Program-made: the position numbers and the translations under genes
The notes under the pieces: model-generated
Seen by the model: the letters and a program-made list of their open reading frames with translations, nothing else
Databases searched by the model: none
What the model was told of the DNA's origin: nothing
NCBI RefSeq assembly: GCF_009870125.1
Contig: NC_046679.1
Span: 22,940,001 to 23,004,000 of the forward strand
From: Drosophila pseudoobscura
Lineage: Eukaryota > Arthropoda > Insecta > Diptera > Drosophilidae
Length of the DNA stretch: 64,000 bases
Reading direction: 5' to 3'
Shown: piece by piece, positions 50,401 through 64,000 of the stretch
Layout: the number at the start of each line of letters is the position of its first letter
Position numbering within the stretch: position 1 is the stretch's first letter

Positions 50401-53400
50401 TGGTGCTGGTGCTTGTCCTGGTCAGAGGACCGTTGTCTCTTGTCCGCTTTTGAACTGCTGGCGGAAATGTATTTACACCAAAACGTTCGTAAAATGGCGG
50501 GCATAAAATAAAGTTTTAACGGATGTTTACGCAATGCGCATGAATTGTCCAATAATGACAAGAGACAAGATGGCAAACGATTGGTCGGTATCCCAGAAGA
50601 AGAATAAACTCTATGGCCATAAGGACGGGGGACCTATTGAAATTTTAATGGCCTCAGCCAGTGGCTGTGACGTCTTCAATGGCTTGGAAATGAAAGGAAA
50701 GGAAAACGGGGAAGAGAAAACTTTAAGAAGGCCGTATAGAACAGGACTATTATGGGAAGACCAATAGCTGGATTATCTCTTGACTACTAGGCCTCATTTA
50801 TTCAAATGTATATTTTCTTTAGGAAATGATTGATAATTATTCTTTCTATAAGCTCCCTTACAACCTCTGCCCTGCTCTTTTACTCGTCTGTTCAGTAACT
50901 TCTCAAATTACCTTTAAACCTTGACCCTTCTCTGCGCTTCTCAATATTTCTACTTTAATGCGAAACCGCAATCGCAACTTTGGTAATTTGATCCAAGTTT
51001 CCCAACCTGCAACCCGCATCAGCCCTAAAGCTGGAGGGTTAATCGAGGACATGTTGGCAATGACAGCATAATTATGGACTCGCCAGACAAAGGAAAATGG
51101 GGAACGCCCACATAGTTATGACATTGACAGGACAACCTATCTGTCCAACGCGAACTCCCCTTCGCCCACTCTGCATTCAAAATATTCTATATATGTATTT
51201 ATTTAAACGAGGGTTGCAAAAAGAAAATCTCCGTCAGCTAATCATGTCGAGATGTCGTTGCCAATCTTTCTCCGGCGACCCTTGAGCGAGAAGAAACTTC
51301 ACGCACCATAAATTTTTCATTCGTTGTCATTAAATCATTTCGTAAGGTCCCCGAAAAGTGTACAGACCCCCAGAAGAAGAAAAAATGGAAAAGAAATTGA
51401 GGAAGCCGAAAGGAGCCAAGGATAATGACAAGCAACATGCTGCAAATGTCAGGGCAGACAGGAAAACGGAAACGTATTGGCGCAGTGGAGTTCGCAGTGG
51501 ATGCCAGAAGGAGAGGAGGCCGGAGCAGGAGGACGGAGCAGAAACAGTACCAGGCGAAGCCGTGAAGATAATTTGGGAAATAAATGGATAAGTTTTGTTC
51601 CTCACACGCGGTACTTGAATATTATCCATGAAACTCTTTATCCTATATTATTTCTGATAATAATTGGAACTGAATCTACTAATGAACCTATAAAGAATTC
51701 TTTTGTAAATGGAATATGGGTGATGTTTAGTCACAGATCAGTCGGTAAGGGATGGATTTTAGTTTAGTAAAATAGGGTTTTATTATGGCTTGATTAATAC
51801 AAAATAATCCATTATCTTAAGAACTATTTAGAAAGAAGACATCTTTCACTGCAATCTACAAGATGTCTTCCATTCGAGCACTTCCCATATAATAAATTTC
51901 GTTGAAGCATTTTTTTGGCTACCAATTCTATGGAGACTGCGGAAACGGATGCGGGTGCGGACAACTTTAAGAAGTCTGCCAAGAATAATATCATACATAC
52001 ATACATTTAGGAACATAAGGAACAAGGAAATTTGAAAAATGCGACAAGTATCCATGAAAATCATAAATTATGCAAAATACTTGAATATTTGATTAAAATT
52101 CATTTACTGCCAAAGAGAGCGACAGAGAATGAGAGAAATGATAAATGCCAGACAAGAAAATCAAAGCAAATCACTTGCAGTCGCCGAAAAACGGTACGAA
52201 AAATGTTTAATAATGGAAATCCCCAAAGCACGCCCAGAACTCAAATGCAGGACTACCGTACACGTGTCCGGAGTCTTCCTTGCACACGCCACACTTCATA
52301 AATTTTCCTTCAGAGAGGAGGGAAACCCAAAAGCGAAGGAACCTTTACAGTTACAGTTACAGTTATGATTGCCCGAAAGTCAACTGGGGGACGAGGCGAC
52401 GTCGGATGTCCGCCCATCCGCCCATCCACCCAGCCACCCATCCACCCATCATCATCATCCGGAAGCTAAGCCTCGCAAAAAGAAAACCGCAGCAAAGTAA
52501 ACACCCGAAGGAGGAATCGTACTCGCACTCGTACTTCCCCTCCGAAGGATGAAAGCCTCTAACACACAAAAAAACAGAGGGCGCATTCCAGCTACCCTTC
52601 GAACCGAAGCGACTCTGAGTATAGACGCATAGACACATTGTGGCCCATTGGCCGGGTGAGGCAAGGGCAACGGCATCGGCAACGGCAACGGCAACGGATC
52701 CTGTGCCGCAATCAAATCATCTGCCAAGTTTATGATTTATTTAACTTTTTTAATTGACTTTTTCCGAGCAAGAGACAGCAAGAGAGAGCGGCGGCCACGT
52801 AGCGTCCTCCCCTCGGATGGTGGCTAAGGACTGCGTGTGAAAGGATAATGGTGGGTCTTCAAATAAGGAAACTTCACTTGCAGTCTGTTGTTGTAGCTGT
52901 TGTTGCTGGTGGTGTTGATGTGCCTTGTAGTAAATGCGTCATATGAAAGGATACGGATACGGATGCGGATGAGGATGAGGATGCGGAGGTGTACGTGTGC
53001 GCATGGGAGTGGGTTTGTTGCAAATCCGGTTTAGTCTATTTATTTAAAGGCCTATTTTTATGCTCATCCGGCTGCCGTTCACTTTTTTACAACTTAAATG
53101 GAGGATATATCAAATAAAAATCTGAATCTGTTGACTTATGCAACGGTAATTGCTGGTTGAAACAGTGGAAGTGAAACAAGAGTACAGTCCTCAACAGATT
53201 TTTGAGAAGAATTATGGGATATTCAGTAAGTGGAAGGGGGTTAATAAAGGAAGTATCTTTACTTCAGATCCTAAGCAAGGGGAACGAAATAGAATAAAGC
53301 TATCTAAACTCATTAATTAATGACAAGCGATTTCTTGGAACATTCCCATTCCTTTTACGAAATCTATAACAATTCTTATTGCCCATATCATTTATCGCCC

Positions 53401-56400
53401 TAAAATTCCTCAGTCCACACATGTGTACAAATTCTTCACATTACTACCCTTCGTTTCGTAAGGACCTACATCCTACACACACTCAGCATGACTCAACCCC
53501 ATTCCCATCGGTCACCGTGAAACCAAACTAATTTGACAGCCAACTAGCGCCGGACCCACCGTACGAGTATGGCCAAAGATGGACATGAATACAAAGAAAA
53601 AATTGGAATCCTGAGGCCCCAAGCCCACTTGTCAGTCTCCCGCCCGCTGTCGGAGTAAAACTTTCAATTTCTTCAAAATCAAACACACAAAAACGCACCC
53701 AAAAAAGTATCCCACAATCAGACTGGCAAAAATATAATTTATGAGCCAACCGGAAAAAAAAGAGAAGCAGAACTCTCAGCATTTGATGTATACATTTTGA
53801 GCTTTGTGGAGACACAAAAATGATTTTGATGGACACTTAACAAAACGACACCAGATTCGGCTCAAACGAAACCTGGTCCCCTGGCTCTCGGTCGCTCTGG
53901 TCCTGCTCCAGAGTCATTTCAGGTGAGGAATAAAGCCAAGTGAAACCCAAGATCTGTTCTTCTTCGAGTTGCAAAAAATGGGGAGAAAAACGGAGAGAAA
54001 TACGACATATTTCATATTTTATTTATTATTTAGAAAGGGTACGCTGCATAAATCAAAAACGAAATGAGTACGACATAACAACACCAAAAAGCTGAGACTC
54101 AGACTCGGACTCAGACCCAGATGGAGGTGGCTATGGGGATAGGGTTCGGAGACGGAGGAGAGACCGAGTCGGAGGCGCAATCGCAGTCATCGATGTTGTC
54201 CAATGCAGCCGTGGCCAGCCACCACCATCCAAGCAAACAACCGTCGAGCCAACCAACCAGCATATGAAATAAAATCAAAATAAAAGCACCCAAACTCAAA
54301 CTCAAACTCAGACCAAACTCAAAACTCAAACTGAAACTGAAACGCGAAAAAAGTTCCCACATGTTCACAATTTTGTACACATTACGAGTACGTTTATGGG
54401 CAGCGGGCGAAGCGGTTCGAAGGAGTAAAAATACGAAAACAATCAACGAAAAACCCACAGATCTGCGAGTAAAGCATAAAATATCATTCATTCAACATAA
54501 TGCAATGGGGGGCTGCTGCTTGGCTCAGGAGTAGTGGAAATCTCATCTTCTGTCTTCTTTTGTTTGCTAATTGTTGGCACTGAGAATAGATTGAAATGAG
54601 TTGAGGTGGAAGATACTACAAGCTTTCACTGTCCATCTCCCTGAGACTACGTAGAAGAATCGAAGTAATCACGTAAATTATTTGTAAGCCCGCAAAATCA
54701 ATCTATGATCAAAAATGCCAATACTTAATATTTAAATTAATAACTTTCGATAATTTATCGATTTTTGATCGATTCATATTAGAAATATATACCTATATAG
54801 CTAATACATTTTGAAATCTATGAGGTATTTATTTATCAGAGCATTCCCTGTGCCCATAACCGATTACCTGATAATTTCTCGCAGTGCATTGCAGTGACAT
54901 GAAGGAGGGAACCAGAACAACAGCAGCAACAACCATACAGAAAACAGTCAAATGTTGTATGTTTGGTATTTTTGCGTCACGCGTTGTTCCACCTTGTCGA
55001 TGGGAAGGGGAGAGAGATGCTGCAGAGAGTGAATCGATTCGAGGATTGCGCCTGCGCACACGCCTGAATGCGAAATACTGTAGAGGCTATACCAGAGAGC
55101 GGGCTGGAGTCCAGGCGGGGGATGCCATATCAGTGAAATGATCGCAATCTCAACACAAAATTTGTGTTTGGCGCAGACATTTTTTTACTGTGTGAGCGAG
55201 CTCTGGAGGTGAGGTGCAGGAGGAGGACGGGAACGTGAACGGGGACCTGCGAAGATAACCGAAAGATGATGAAGATGAAGCAGCAGCAAATCTGCAAAAA
55301 GCCAGGGAATGTGTGTGACCCCCCCGCGCACTGCTCTACAGCCTGTCTGCGACTGCGACTGCGACTGGAACCGGGTCCTGGTCCTGGTCTGGGCCTGAGG
55401 TCCAGGGTCCGGGGTCCTCCAGCCACGTCGTGTTGTCATAATGAATGGTGCAGCTTAAGTCATTTCATTTTGGAGCTGGTCTTGAGGTTGCTGCTGCCTT
55501 TTTTATAGTGCTGCTGGCGCCATGAAATATTAAATTACGAGCTGCTGTTTGTGGTCACCCCTGCCCCCGCCTCTCCCTCCATACGACCCTGTCTCTCATT
55601 AGAGAATAAGAGAGGGAGATACATTCCACATACGCCGTGTGTTCGCGAGGTCTTCGTTTGCGAATGAAATTAATAACTAAAACGTTGCAGAACCATAAAA
55701 AGGCCCTCCAATCGACCAAATTGAAATTCCCAACTTGCTGAATTAATAAGTTAATTTCTGCAAACGCCCCACCACGTCCAATCCATCTGCACATATTGAA
55801 ATGTTTTGCATAATTACAGGGAGATCTTCTCCAGTCGCCCAGCATTTTATGTTGCCCCATTTATGACTTTGGCTAATTTACCAAGGGGGTATGGTATGCT
55901 TTGTATGTGTGGGGAGGGGGGACTTTTATGAAGCGGCCTGCCATTAAAAAGGTTAAAGTTGAGGCTCAGCCACGTAATGACTATTTTTGGGGCGACTCGG
56001 AGGGATTGCGCTTACACTTTCAGCTCATGTTAATTTCTCGGACATTTATGGCAATTGCCTGACACATGTTTGCGGCAATCTTTATGGGGGTTAATGGGTT
56101 GAAGAGCTTGCAGCAAGTACTTAGGAGGAATGTCGAAAGGATTACTTGGGTGCCGGTTGCCAGTCGTTCCAGGGATAGATACGGGATAGGAAATGACTTG
56201 ATTTGTACTCTTTACCTGTAGTAAAAGCTCTTTTGGAGGGAAATTAAAGAAGGGAGATCTTTACTAGCTCTGCTCAAGTATCACTTATCTCCAACTATCT
56301 CTCTACCATTAGCAGAAATGATGGGATTCTTTTCGTCTTTTGAGAAAGGCCTTCTATACCTTTCACTGGCACTGCAATGGCAATAATTATGGAGAGATCT

Positions 56401-58844
56401 TTGACTCATATGGCCAATACGTTTGGCCGAAATCAAATAACGATAAAAAATCACACGAATATTAATTCGAAGAATTGCAAAGACCTTCAGCCAAAAAGGC
56501 AACTCCAGTGCCAAAGCCAAAGCCAAAGGCAAAACCCAATGGCAGAGCAAAAGCCAAACTGTTTATAAAATTTATAGTTGCGGTCTAGGAAGAGAGACTG
56601 AGACCGCAATCGAGTCCCAGTTCCAGGTTCTCCCGTACCCCCAATCGCCATTCCACAGCTGGTCGTGTGAGAATGTCTGGGGCACATGTGCCTTAGTTCT
56701 CGGTCCTCTATCCTCTGTCCTCAGTTCTCGTCCTGGTCTGGCTCTGGCCCTGAGTTCAACTGCAAAAAGGCCAAGCACAAGCCCAAGCAAAACAAAAAGC
56801 AAAAAAGCATCCAATCCAACTACTGGCCAACTCCGAAGACCGAAGCTCTAATGCCAATACAAAGCTGGAGTCTTTGTTTTTTACCCTCTCCCTCTGCGGA
56901 TTTTATGCGATCAACTTCCATGGAAGTGGAAGCTTAAGCCCAGCGACGAAAATATTTATATATATATAGGTATTTGAGCGCAGACTTATCGCCCAACAAG
57001 ATCAATATGCACGATATCAATATGCTCTTGGTGTTGTTCCAGTCCCGAACAACAAGAACCACAACGCTGGACGAACAAGATCCAAAAGCAGGGTTAGCCA
57101 CGGAGGGAGATCGAGCGGGGAAGCGGCGCGACAGAGTTGTAAGTGGCAATGGAAGTGGGGTAGGGTATGCTCCAGTTGGGGGTGCTTCCAGTGTGGAAGC
57201 ACTTAGAGGGAGTAAATTATAGGTGACGTATAAGGTTCTCACAATCTAGTCTAGGTTCTCTATCCTAGTCAATAAACAGAAAGGGAACATTCCTTCTTTC
57301 ATTCATCGAGTTGGCCAGACCTTAATAGCCCCTGAAAATGATGTACATACTTATACCCTTTCTTTCCATGATGACGAATATTCGCTTAGCAATTTTTGGG
57401 CCAGAACTGTCTGCCCGTCAGTCTGCCAAGATTTGTCCCGCTTGTCAATATGATTAGACGGATTTAATTTTGTGTTAATATAATTTTTGTTGCTCGAGAA
57501 AATTCGCAGAACTCAGAGAAGCAAGAGAAATACACAAAGAGTCCTCTACACACAACCAAACCGACGAAACTAGCGACGAAGTCAGGCCAGATGATGGCAT
57601 AGGACGATTGGATTGGCTTGGATAGGATTGGTTTGGTTTGGTTTTGGTTTCTGTCCCAGTGCCTGTGCCTGTGCCTGTGGCTGTGGCTGTGCCTGGACTC
57701 ATGCCCTGCCCGTTCGTTCCCCTGTCTGGTTGTGGCATTTGCATATTTTGAATGTTCGCGGGCGACTCGTGGCACGTTTAAACAACAAAAATGCTATCGA
57801 TGATTGTGGGCGAGTCATGCGGTTGTCTCTTGACGACCTTTTCATAGTTCTCCATGTCTGCGCTTGTCGCTTGTTCCCTTATTGTTGCTGTTGTCAAACA
57901 ATTGTCACAACGTGTCGGCATTCACACGAACTTTATGTTTTATCCAACACCTCGGCGCAAATCTCTCAAAGGGTTAAAGTTTGCCCAAGTCTCCGAAGGG
58001 GGTTATGGGACGGCCTCCAGAGCGGAGTCTGGTTTTCGGATTCCTTCCACAGTGATATGTGATCCATCGCCCTACCGCATTGCTGGCATTCATCAATAAC
58101 ATTCTGGAGTATGTCTTGTCCGGCGGCGGTGTTCAATCAAAAGTTCCATACAGTTTTGTATGAAAAAACCAACACCCATGCTGAAGGGTCCTTCAATTCT
58201 TAGCTAATAATGAGCGGAACCTCAGCGGTTCCATTGTTCTGGCTCCCCTCTGACTCCTCTTCCAATATGTATTTATTATATTTATGGCACAATTTTGCTT
58301 TCAAAATGCTGAGGAACAAAAAGAAACACTTGTGCCAGGACGGGCCCCGGTACCGGCCCCTGTGCCTGCCACTGCCCCTGCCTCTGCCCCTGGCTGACAA
58401 GCGGAATATCTTTTTTCTCGCGATCGATGGAAGAAACGAACGATCGATCGATCGGTGGATGGTCGGATGGATTGGCTCCTTTGCTGAATAGATCACTCAA
58501 CCAAAATGAATTATTGATGGACTGATCAACAATAAACACAAAAAACTGAAAGCAAAGAAGAACTGTAAGGAGGTGAGGGAACTCTCCGAGATGAAATGTA
58601 ACCAGAGCTTTGACTTAATGTGGCAGTTCAACCAGATCGATATGTCCATATAACCGAATCGAATCGAATCAAATCGATCGAGCTGCTCAAGTTTTGTGAC
58701 TTTGTCAAGTCCTCCTCCTTCTGCTCCTGCTCTTGCTCCTGCTCCTGCTCCTACGGATCATTTGTGATATATTGTTTCGGTAGCAGTTTGTTAAACGTGA
58801 TCAATTTTTAATTACCCATCATCATCATCCATCCAGGCAAGCAC

Positions 58845-58886
58845 CGATCGGTGATCGGCGGTCGGCGATCGGCGATCGGTGATCGT
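58845..58886. repeat. GATCGG-rich tandem tract
   Basis: About six overlapping units of GATCGGCG/GATCGGTG lie in a row, with GATC as the shared core. Confidence 0.7.
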
Positions 58887-60498
58887 CCATCGACGATCCG
58901 TCCTCCGATTGTCGTATCAATCGCACCGCACAGAATGTAACTCGGACGTTTGTCGCATGTCATTCAACGATTTATGCCCTCTGAGCGACTTTAATAAATG
59001 TGTCTTTGCCGCTTTTGGCCTGCACTCTTGGTACGAGCCTCCATCCTTGGTCCCTGTCCGATCCCCATTCCCTCCTTCAGTCAAGGCATCATTGATTGAG
59101 GCGACTTTGGCACTGATGATATGGCGCCGTTGTCTTCGCCTGCTCCTGCTCCTGCGCCTCCTCCCTCCTTACCTCCTTGTTCCTGTCCCTAAACGGAGCG
59201 TGTGTGCGTAAAATGTTTAATTAGTTTTGTCTAATTAACACTTGGAACATGGCAATAGCGACTTGAAGTGTGCCACCAGAGGCGTGAACATCAAAAGGTA
59301 AACAAGCGGCAATGCCTCGTAGGAGAGGAGGTAGGCAATGGACGTGCGTACCTCTGCAGAGAGCTACGAGTTGCTCTAGAAAGTGTTCCTTGTTACGAAA
59401 TGTTTGTGGAAGTAAAATATTTGTCATGATCTAGAGGAGGACTCGTATCTTCCGCATTTCAGTCCCTTAAGCCCTTCAGTTCTTGCGATCACGTAACTAC
59501 CTTCATACACAGACATTTCCCCTAAAGCTTTGTTTCATCTTCCCCTTTTAGTCTTTACTTTGGATTGCCCTGGACCAACAACATAATTTCTACATCTACA
59601 CACGCCCATTTTGCCACCAGGCTTCCACAGATTGGGAGCCAGAGCTCCCAGAAATCCAGAGTCTAAGGTCTTGGGCCCTTGGGCAGCACACAAATGAAAG
59701 AGAACGCCCACAGCACGCGCCAAACAGACAGACCGGAGGGAGCGACCCAAAGGGAGCCCAGAACCGACCAGAAATGGACCTGGAGATGGAGTTGCAGAAT
59801 AGAGGGAGCAGCCAAGCTGGCTGCCAAAACTCCGGTGGAAATATTTGCCACTTGAGTTTATGTTTGTGGCCCGTTCTCGGCTCTCGGCTCTCGGCCCCCG
59901 GCACCCTTCTGGCCATGGCTCGGTCACTTGAAGTTCTTGGCTGGCGTTTATTTTTGTTTTGGTACGGGGCGCAGAGCAACAAATTAAAAAGTAATTCACA
60001 GGCGCAGCATAATTAGCTGCTAAGTGACACTAATGGGGCCGCAGTTGAGGCACAGTTGCAGTGCCCCCAAAACGCCCCCAGCCCAGCCCTGCCCGTCTCC
60101 GCCTCCGTCTCCGCGTCCGTGCCCCATTCTGACTGCACTTTTTCGGTTGCTCGGCGGTTCGTGGTTCGTGGTGTGTGGGCAAAGTGGAGTTCTCCGCGTG
60201 GTGATTGAGGGGCGACTTTACTTTAAATTTTCCCCTCCGTTTTCGACTAATTGAGTTTGGTGTTTCGTGGTCCACACGGCTCTTGGCTCCCTTGTGGCTG
60301 CCAAGTTTCGGTTTGGCCGTAATTGATGTGCCTGATGAAAGGAAAGGTCATTATTGTGATGAAATCGATGGAATAGAGAGATCTAGAGCTAGGGAATTGC
60401 TAGATAATCTCAGGAAATCTTGTAATTATTGTCAAGTCAAGTCGGGAAACTAAACACATTTCACATACAGCTACACGAACAGACATATAGTCTATAAA

Positions 60499-62818
60499 AT
60501 GGTAAGTTAAGAAGGGAATATTCTATGTGTACGCACCTGATTCATAAGTATCTTCACACCAAAAGCCCCGTTCTGGTAAGGAAGGGAACGGGTACAGGCA
60601 TAGTAATCTACGATTGAAGGAGATCTTTACCCACAATGAAGATGATAGGCTCCATACTGAAACGACGCGCGCCAAGGAGGGCAAGGATGACGAATATAGC
60701 AAAGAGGATAATATACACTATATACAAAAAATGGACTCCAATAAGGGGTATACCGAAGAAGTCGAAGAATATTCCATAAAGGATCACTATACAAAAAAAA
60801 AAAACTCTGACAACACAAAATTTACTAAAGAGAAGACGTCAATCGATCCGAAAATCGTCATGGCCTGCTGGGAAAAAGCAGATGAGTATGTGAATCAAAT
60901 CATAAAAGCTCAGGATGCTGCTATCGACCACAATACCAATGCATCGGACAGAGAGCTCAAGGAAAAGGCCTCCAAAAGGAACTTCTATCACAAGGCAGAG
61001 GCCCAAATTAGACCAGATATTTGCTACTCCTCCGAACAGCCTTCTGAACAGGCAAATGATTACTCTGACAGCATCCTCAAAGAAGAAATAGACTCTTCGA
61101 GTGATCAGGATACAACGGCTTGTCCAAGCGACCAATCCACTGACAATTCTTTGAGCTACAGTCAAGTGTTTAGCGAGATTTACGAAGAGTCCATAACGCG
61201 TCAACAGAGGGCGGACAAACTCTGTCGTGCCTACAATCTGAGTAAATCTCCACACTATGCCGAATATAGGTCCTATCGAACGGACGAAGAATCGGAGCCA
61301 TCCACATTCAGGAGTTTGAGTTCCGAGTGCTTCAGCGATGTGGCACATAATCCTGAAGAAGCTGATGATCAAGCGACAGATGTGCTCAATTATGACAGCA
61401 TCAAAGCAAAGGTCGTCACCTCTTTAGAAACTTTTTATAATCCCGAACATGAGGAGCAGCAAGCGGGTCCGGAAGAGGAGACTACAGCTACAAATAGTAC
61501 TGTCGATTCGGAATGCTCTAGCGTTTCTGGTAATACATCCCAAGATTCCGATGATCAGTCCAGTGGTGAGCTCGATTACGATGCTCTCATTCAGGAGCAA
61601 TTGAGGATCATAAACGAGTATGAAAACAAGGATGCCCTAGATAGCGTGAGGAGCTCATTTAGACGATCGATAACCAGCGATGTGGTAGAGTTTGATTCAG
61701 GGCAGAGTGGAGAAAGTGAAGCGCAATCGCATTGTAGCTCTAATGGAGAACTATCGCCTAGGCTTTCACCAAGGCAATTAGCTAGCAGCTCGAACTCAAC
61801 AAGAAGCCTCAAAGAATTAAATGCCAAGCCAAGCCTATTATATTCGTTTCGATCTCTCAAAGACCGGTGTGAATACTCTTCTCGTGGAATACCAAGAATA
61901 AAATCACAAGAATTCACAAACATTAACGAGAATATCAGCCCTCAGAGAGATCAACTCACTGATCAGGAGGAGATCGAGGAAGCGGAAAGCAGTGACAGAG
62001 AGATGACAGATCGAACCTACAGCGACAGTTCCACAACATCAACGATATCGCTAGCTTCCGTACGAAGAGATTATCTGTGCGGCAGCACAGGTCATCATCA
62101 TTATCATCATCATCGTCGTCAGCGTCGCCTTGAAAGCGTGCCCAAGACATATCGAGATCGTGGAAGTAGTCCCATTAACATTAAGACGGCGCGATTCCGC
62201 CCCATGTCGGAGACAGTTGACAGTCAAAATGAGAAAAGTACGGATCGTTTCAGTACCAAATCGATTGCTTCCATTGCGATACAATATCCCAGCGATGATG
62301 AGCAGAAGGTTCCGAAGACGTCCCGAAGTGGCTTGGGTGTAAGTTTATACAATGCTGATGAGGCACTGATAGAATTGGCAGATTTCAATTGTCCTTTGGT
62401 CATGGGTGAGAGTTCAGATTACTTGGAACTATCGATCTCCGACGATGAGGATCACATCACTTCTAAGCTATTGGCTGCAGCTCTGACCTCCAGAAGTAAA
62501 AGTAGGAGCACCAGTGCCAGAAGCACTCCCAAAGATGACCAAGAGTCGATCATCAGCTGTAAGCCCACAGTAGCGTTCAAGCGACGCTCAGAGCCGAAGG
62601 AGGACCATCGTGGGAAAAACCGTATATATAGGATAGCCGAGGGCATTCTGAGTGCCTCTTTGCAAAGATATCAACATATCACAGTGGAATACGAGATGGC
62701 CAGTGGAGATGAGGATGATGATCCATTACATTTTGATATCTCTTGCGGGATTCAGACATTGGAGTTCAACAAGAAGTTCCAGCATCAGCTGCATTCTCTC
62801 AAAGAGATTTTTCAATGA
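60499..62818 (+). CDS. Acidic Ser-rich protein, about 751 aa, unrecognised
   Basis: The main exon is open from 60548 to TGA at 62816-62818 and has no in-frame ATG before 60731. Best model: exon 1 is just ATG (60499-60501) before donor GTAAGT, a 64-bp intron ends at CCAAAAG (60565), and exon 2 (60566-62818) continues in frame (PRSGKEGNGYRH). Alternatively translation starts at ATG 60731, giving 695 residues. The protein is hydrophilic and rich in Ser, Glu and Asp, with no membrane segment or signal peptide. It has a His cluster (HHHYHHH, near 62091-62111) before RRQRR. An internal motif DDQ-x4-L-[DN]-YD appears twice. The C-terminal 60 residues are less biased (QRYQHITVEYEM, FDISCGIQTLEF) and may be a folded part. 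The length makes chance unlikely, but I cannot name a family. Confidence 0.72.
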
Positions 62819-64000
62819 ATCGTTATAGCCAATATATATTTTGTATGTTTACCAAATACAATTACGTGACATCGAATAAGGCTAAAACTCATAATTTGTT
62901 CACTGCACACGATTTCAGTTCAAACAATGGCCAAGACAATTCCGGGCAGAATGATTTAAGTGCTCCAAATGTTGGCTGGGAAATGAGGTTGCAAGGTGCC
63001 TGTGTCTGCATTGGGGCTGGGTCTGCGTCTGCACCGGGGCTGGGGCTGGGTCTGGGGCTGGGTCTGGGGCTGGATCTGGTTGAGGAAACTACTTGAAACT
63101 TTCAGCAGTAGAGCAGCCGCCTGGCAGTCTGCTTGGTTCGTTTCTGGGGTCCTATGCAGAGGTGCATAAATCAACTTTAGTGCAGGCCAAGTATCTTGCT
63201 GAAGGGCGCAGCTCTCAAGTGGGAGACAAGACCTGTGTAGAGTACGAGGCAGAGGCATGGGCAGGGTAGCTGACTCTGAGCATAATTAGCCCATGGCTAC
63301 TGTTAGTCTAGTCGTGCACTCCCCATTTGCTCGTTTTCCTCCCCCCTATTCATGGGGAGTAGACCATTTATTTTCTTTACACATACTAAATATGCTGGAG
63401 TTGTTTACATGATCGATCAGGAATCGGGCGGCACCGAGCACTGACGGTACCATTGCCTAGGTACCATTATGCTGCCTTGCATACTCGGGATGCACTTAAT
63501 TGCTAACCAAACACAGATCTTTGGGCTGCAATCGGTGGTGGAGGTAGGAGGAGGCACGCAAATATTGTTTTAAGGCACATCAATATATCTCACCTGCCTA
63601 ATGTGATCCGCATATGTACGATATGTACATAGATACTCTCGAAACTGAGTGAGTGGTGGTGTGCTTGCATTCGTTCCATAGTTTTCTCTTATAATGAAGT
63701 GCGTCGGGATATGTTTATAATTTACGATACAATTCCTTGGGTTTGGGGAGCGAGAGAATCTAATCTGGCGATTAGCTTTTCCATTTCGTTTTTTTGGTAG
63801 CTGGTAGTTTCGTTTTTGGTAATGAAATGGCTACGTGATCTCTTGAATAGAACTTTGGCTCCTGATTAGATAGATATTTTGAGAGCAACCTCTACTCAGT
63901 CCACACATTGCCTAAGGGATCACTTCTTCGGTTAAATTCCCTGCCCAACCATCGCACTCTCTCCGCAACCTGTTGCCGGCGATAATCTAACTGATTCCCA
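62819..64000. other. Non-coding flank with GGGGCT/GGGTCT tract
   Basis: No gene seen. Only variant poly(A) hexamers (AATACA, AATAAG) follow the upstream gene. A GGGGCTGGG/GGGTCTGGG array lies at 63034-63078. Confidence 0.55.

Larger units (their letters stand above)
42719..60498. other. Long non-coding stretch (about 17.8 kb), intergenic or intronic
   Basis: No ORF here looks coding: the longer ones are translations of simple repeats or pyrimidine/purine-biased tracts. It may be the first intron of the gene suggested at 42700. Repeats seen: GGGACC (42748-42769), GAC/GAT (44365-44412), GGGTTT (47378-47417), AGAGC (48216-48235), TTACAG (52346-52367), GGATAC/GGATGC (52950-52990), CAAACT (54293-54340) and GCTCCT (58720-58752). 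No tRNA, rRNA or transposon ORF was recognised. Confidence 0.55.

Noticed and set aside
60614..60616. Start codon of the acidic gene at 60614
   Set aside because: The codon is TTG, not ATG; the frame is open further upstream to 60548, so a spliced ATG or ATG 60731 is more likely.
1..64000. tRNA, rRNA, known microRNA or intact transposon ORFs
   Set aside because: No cloverleaf, rRNA core, familiar miRNA seed hairpin, reverse transcriptase or transposase was recognised on reading both strands.

Overview
This is insect nuclear DNA, almost certainly Drosophila. It shows minimal introns of about 54-65 bp, fly core-promoter motifs, long spliced genes and abundant short tandem repeats in the non-coding part. 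One gene is a clear orthologue of Drosophila Gnf1 (RFC1). The exact species cannot be fixed from the sequence; a species outside the melanogaster subgroup is likely because Gnf1 exon 2 is well diverged from what I recall of D. melanogaster.

Region by region. (1) 1-20704, minus strand: a very large FERM-domain gene of the FARP/FRMD7/band 4.1 class. I resolve ten coding exons that join in frame (3,427 codons). The last one is at least 8,585 bp long, open throughout, and runs off the left edge. A 7 kb intron separates exon 1 from the FERM-encoding exons. (2) 20705-29725: non-coding DNA rich in short repeats. (3) 29726-34549 and 34550-39398: a head-to-tail direct duplication of about 4.85 kb. Each unit carries the 3' part of Gnf1 plus about 2.9 kb of downstream DNA with promoter-like motifs, a two-exon small ORF and a possible protein relic. 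(4) 37580-40821, minus: the complete Gnf1 gene, whose 3' part lies in unit 2. The Gnf1 piece in unit 1 is a 5'-truncated, frameshifted pseudogene. (5) 40822-60498: non-coding DNA with two weak candidates for first coding exons on the plus strand (42700 and 45439) and many microsatellites. (6) 60499-62818, plus: an unrecognised acidic, Ser-rich protein of about 751 residues, probably with a one-codon first exon. (7) 62819-64000: no gene seen.

Functionally the two recognised genes are unrelated: Gnf1 is the large subunit of the PCNA clamp loader, and the FERM gene is a cortical or cytoskeletal scaffold. The most notable features are the tandem duplication, with its very uneven divergence between units, and the giant FERM-protein exon with its (Ser-Pro-Lys)7 array.
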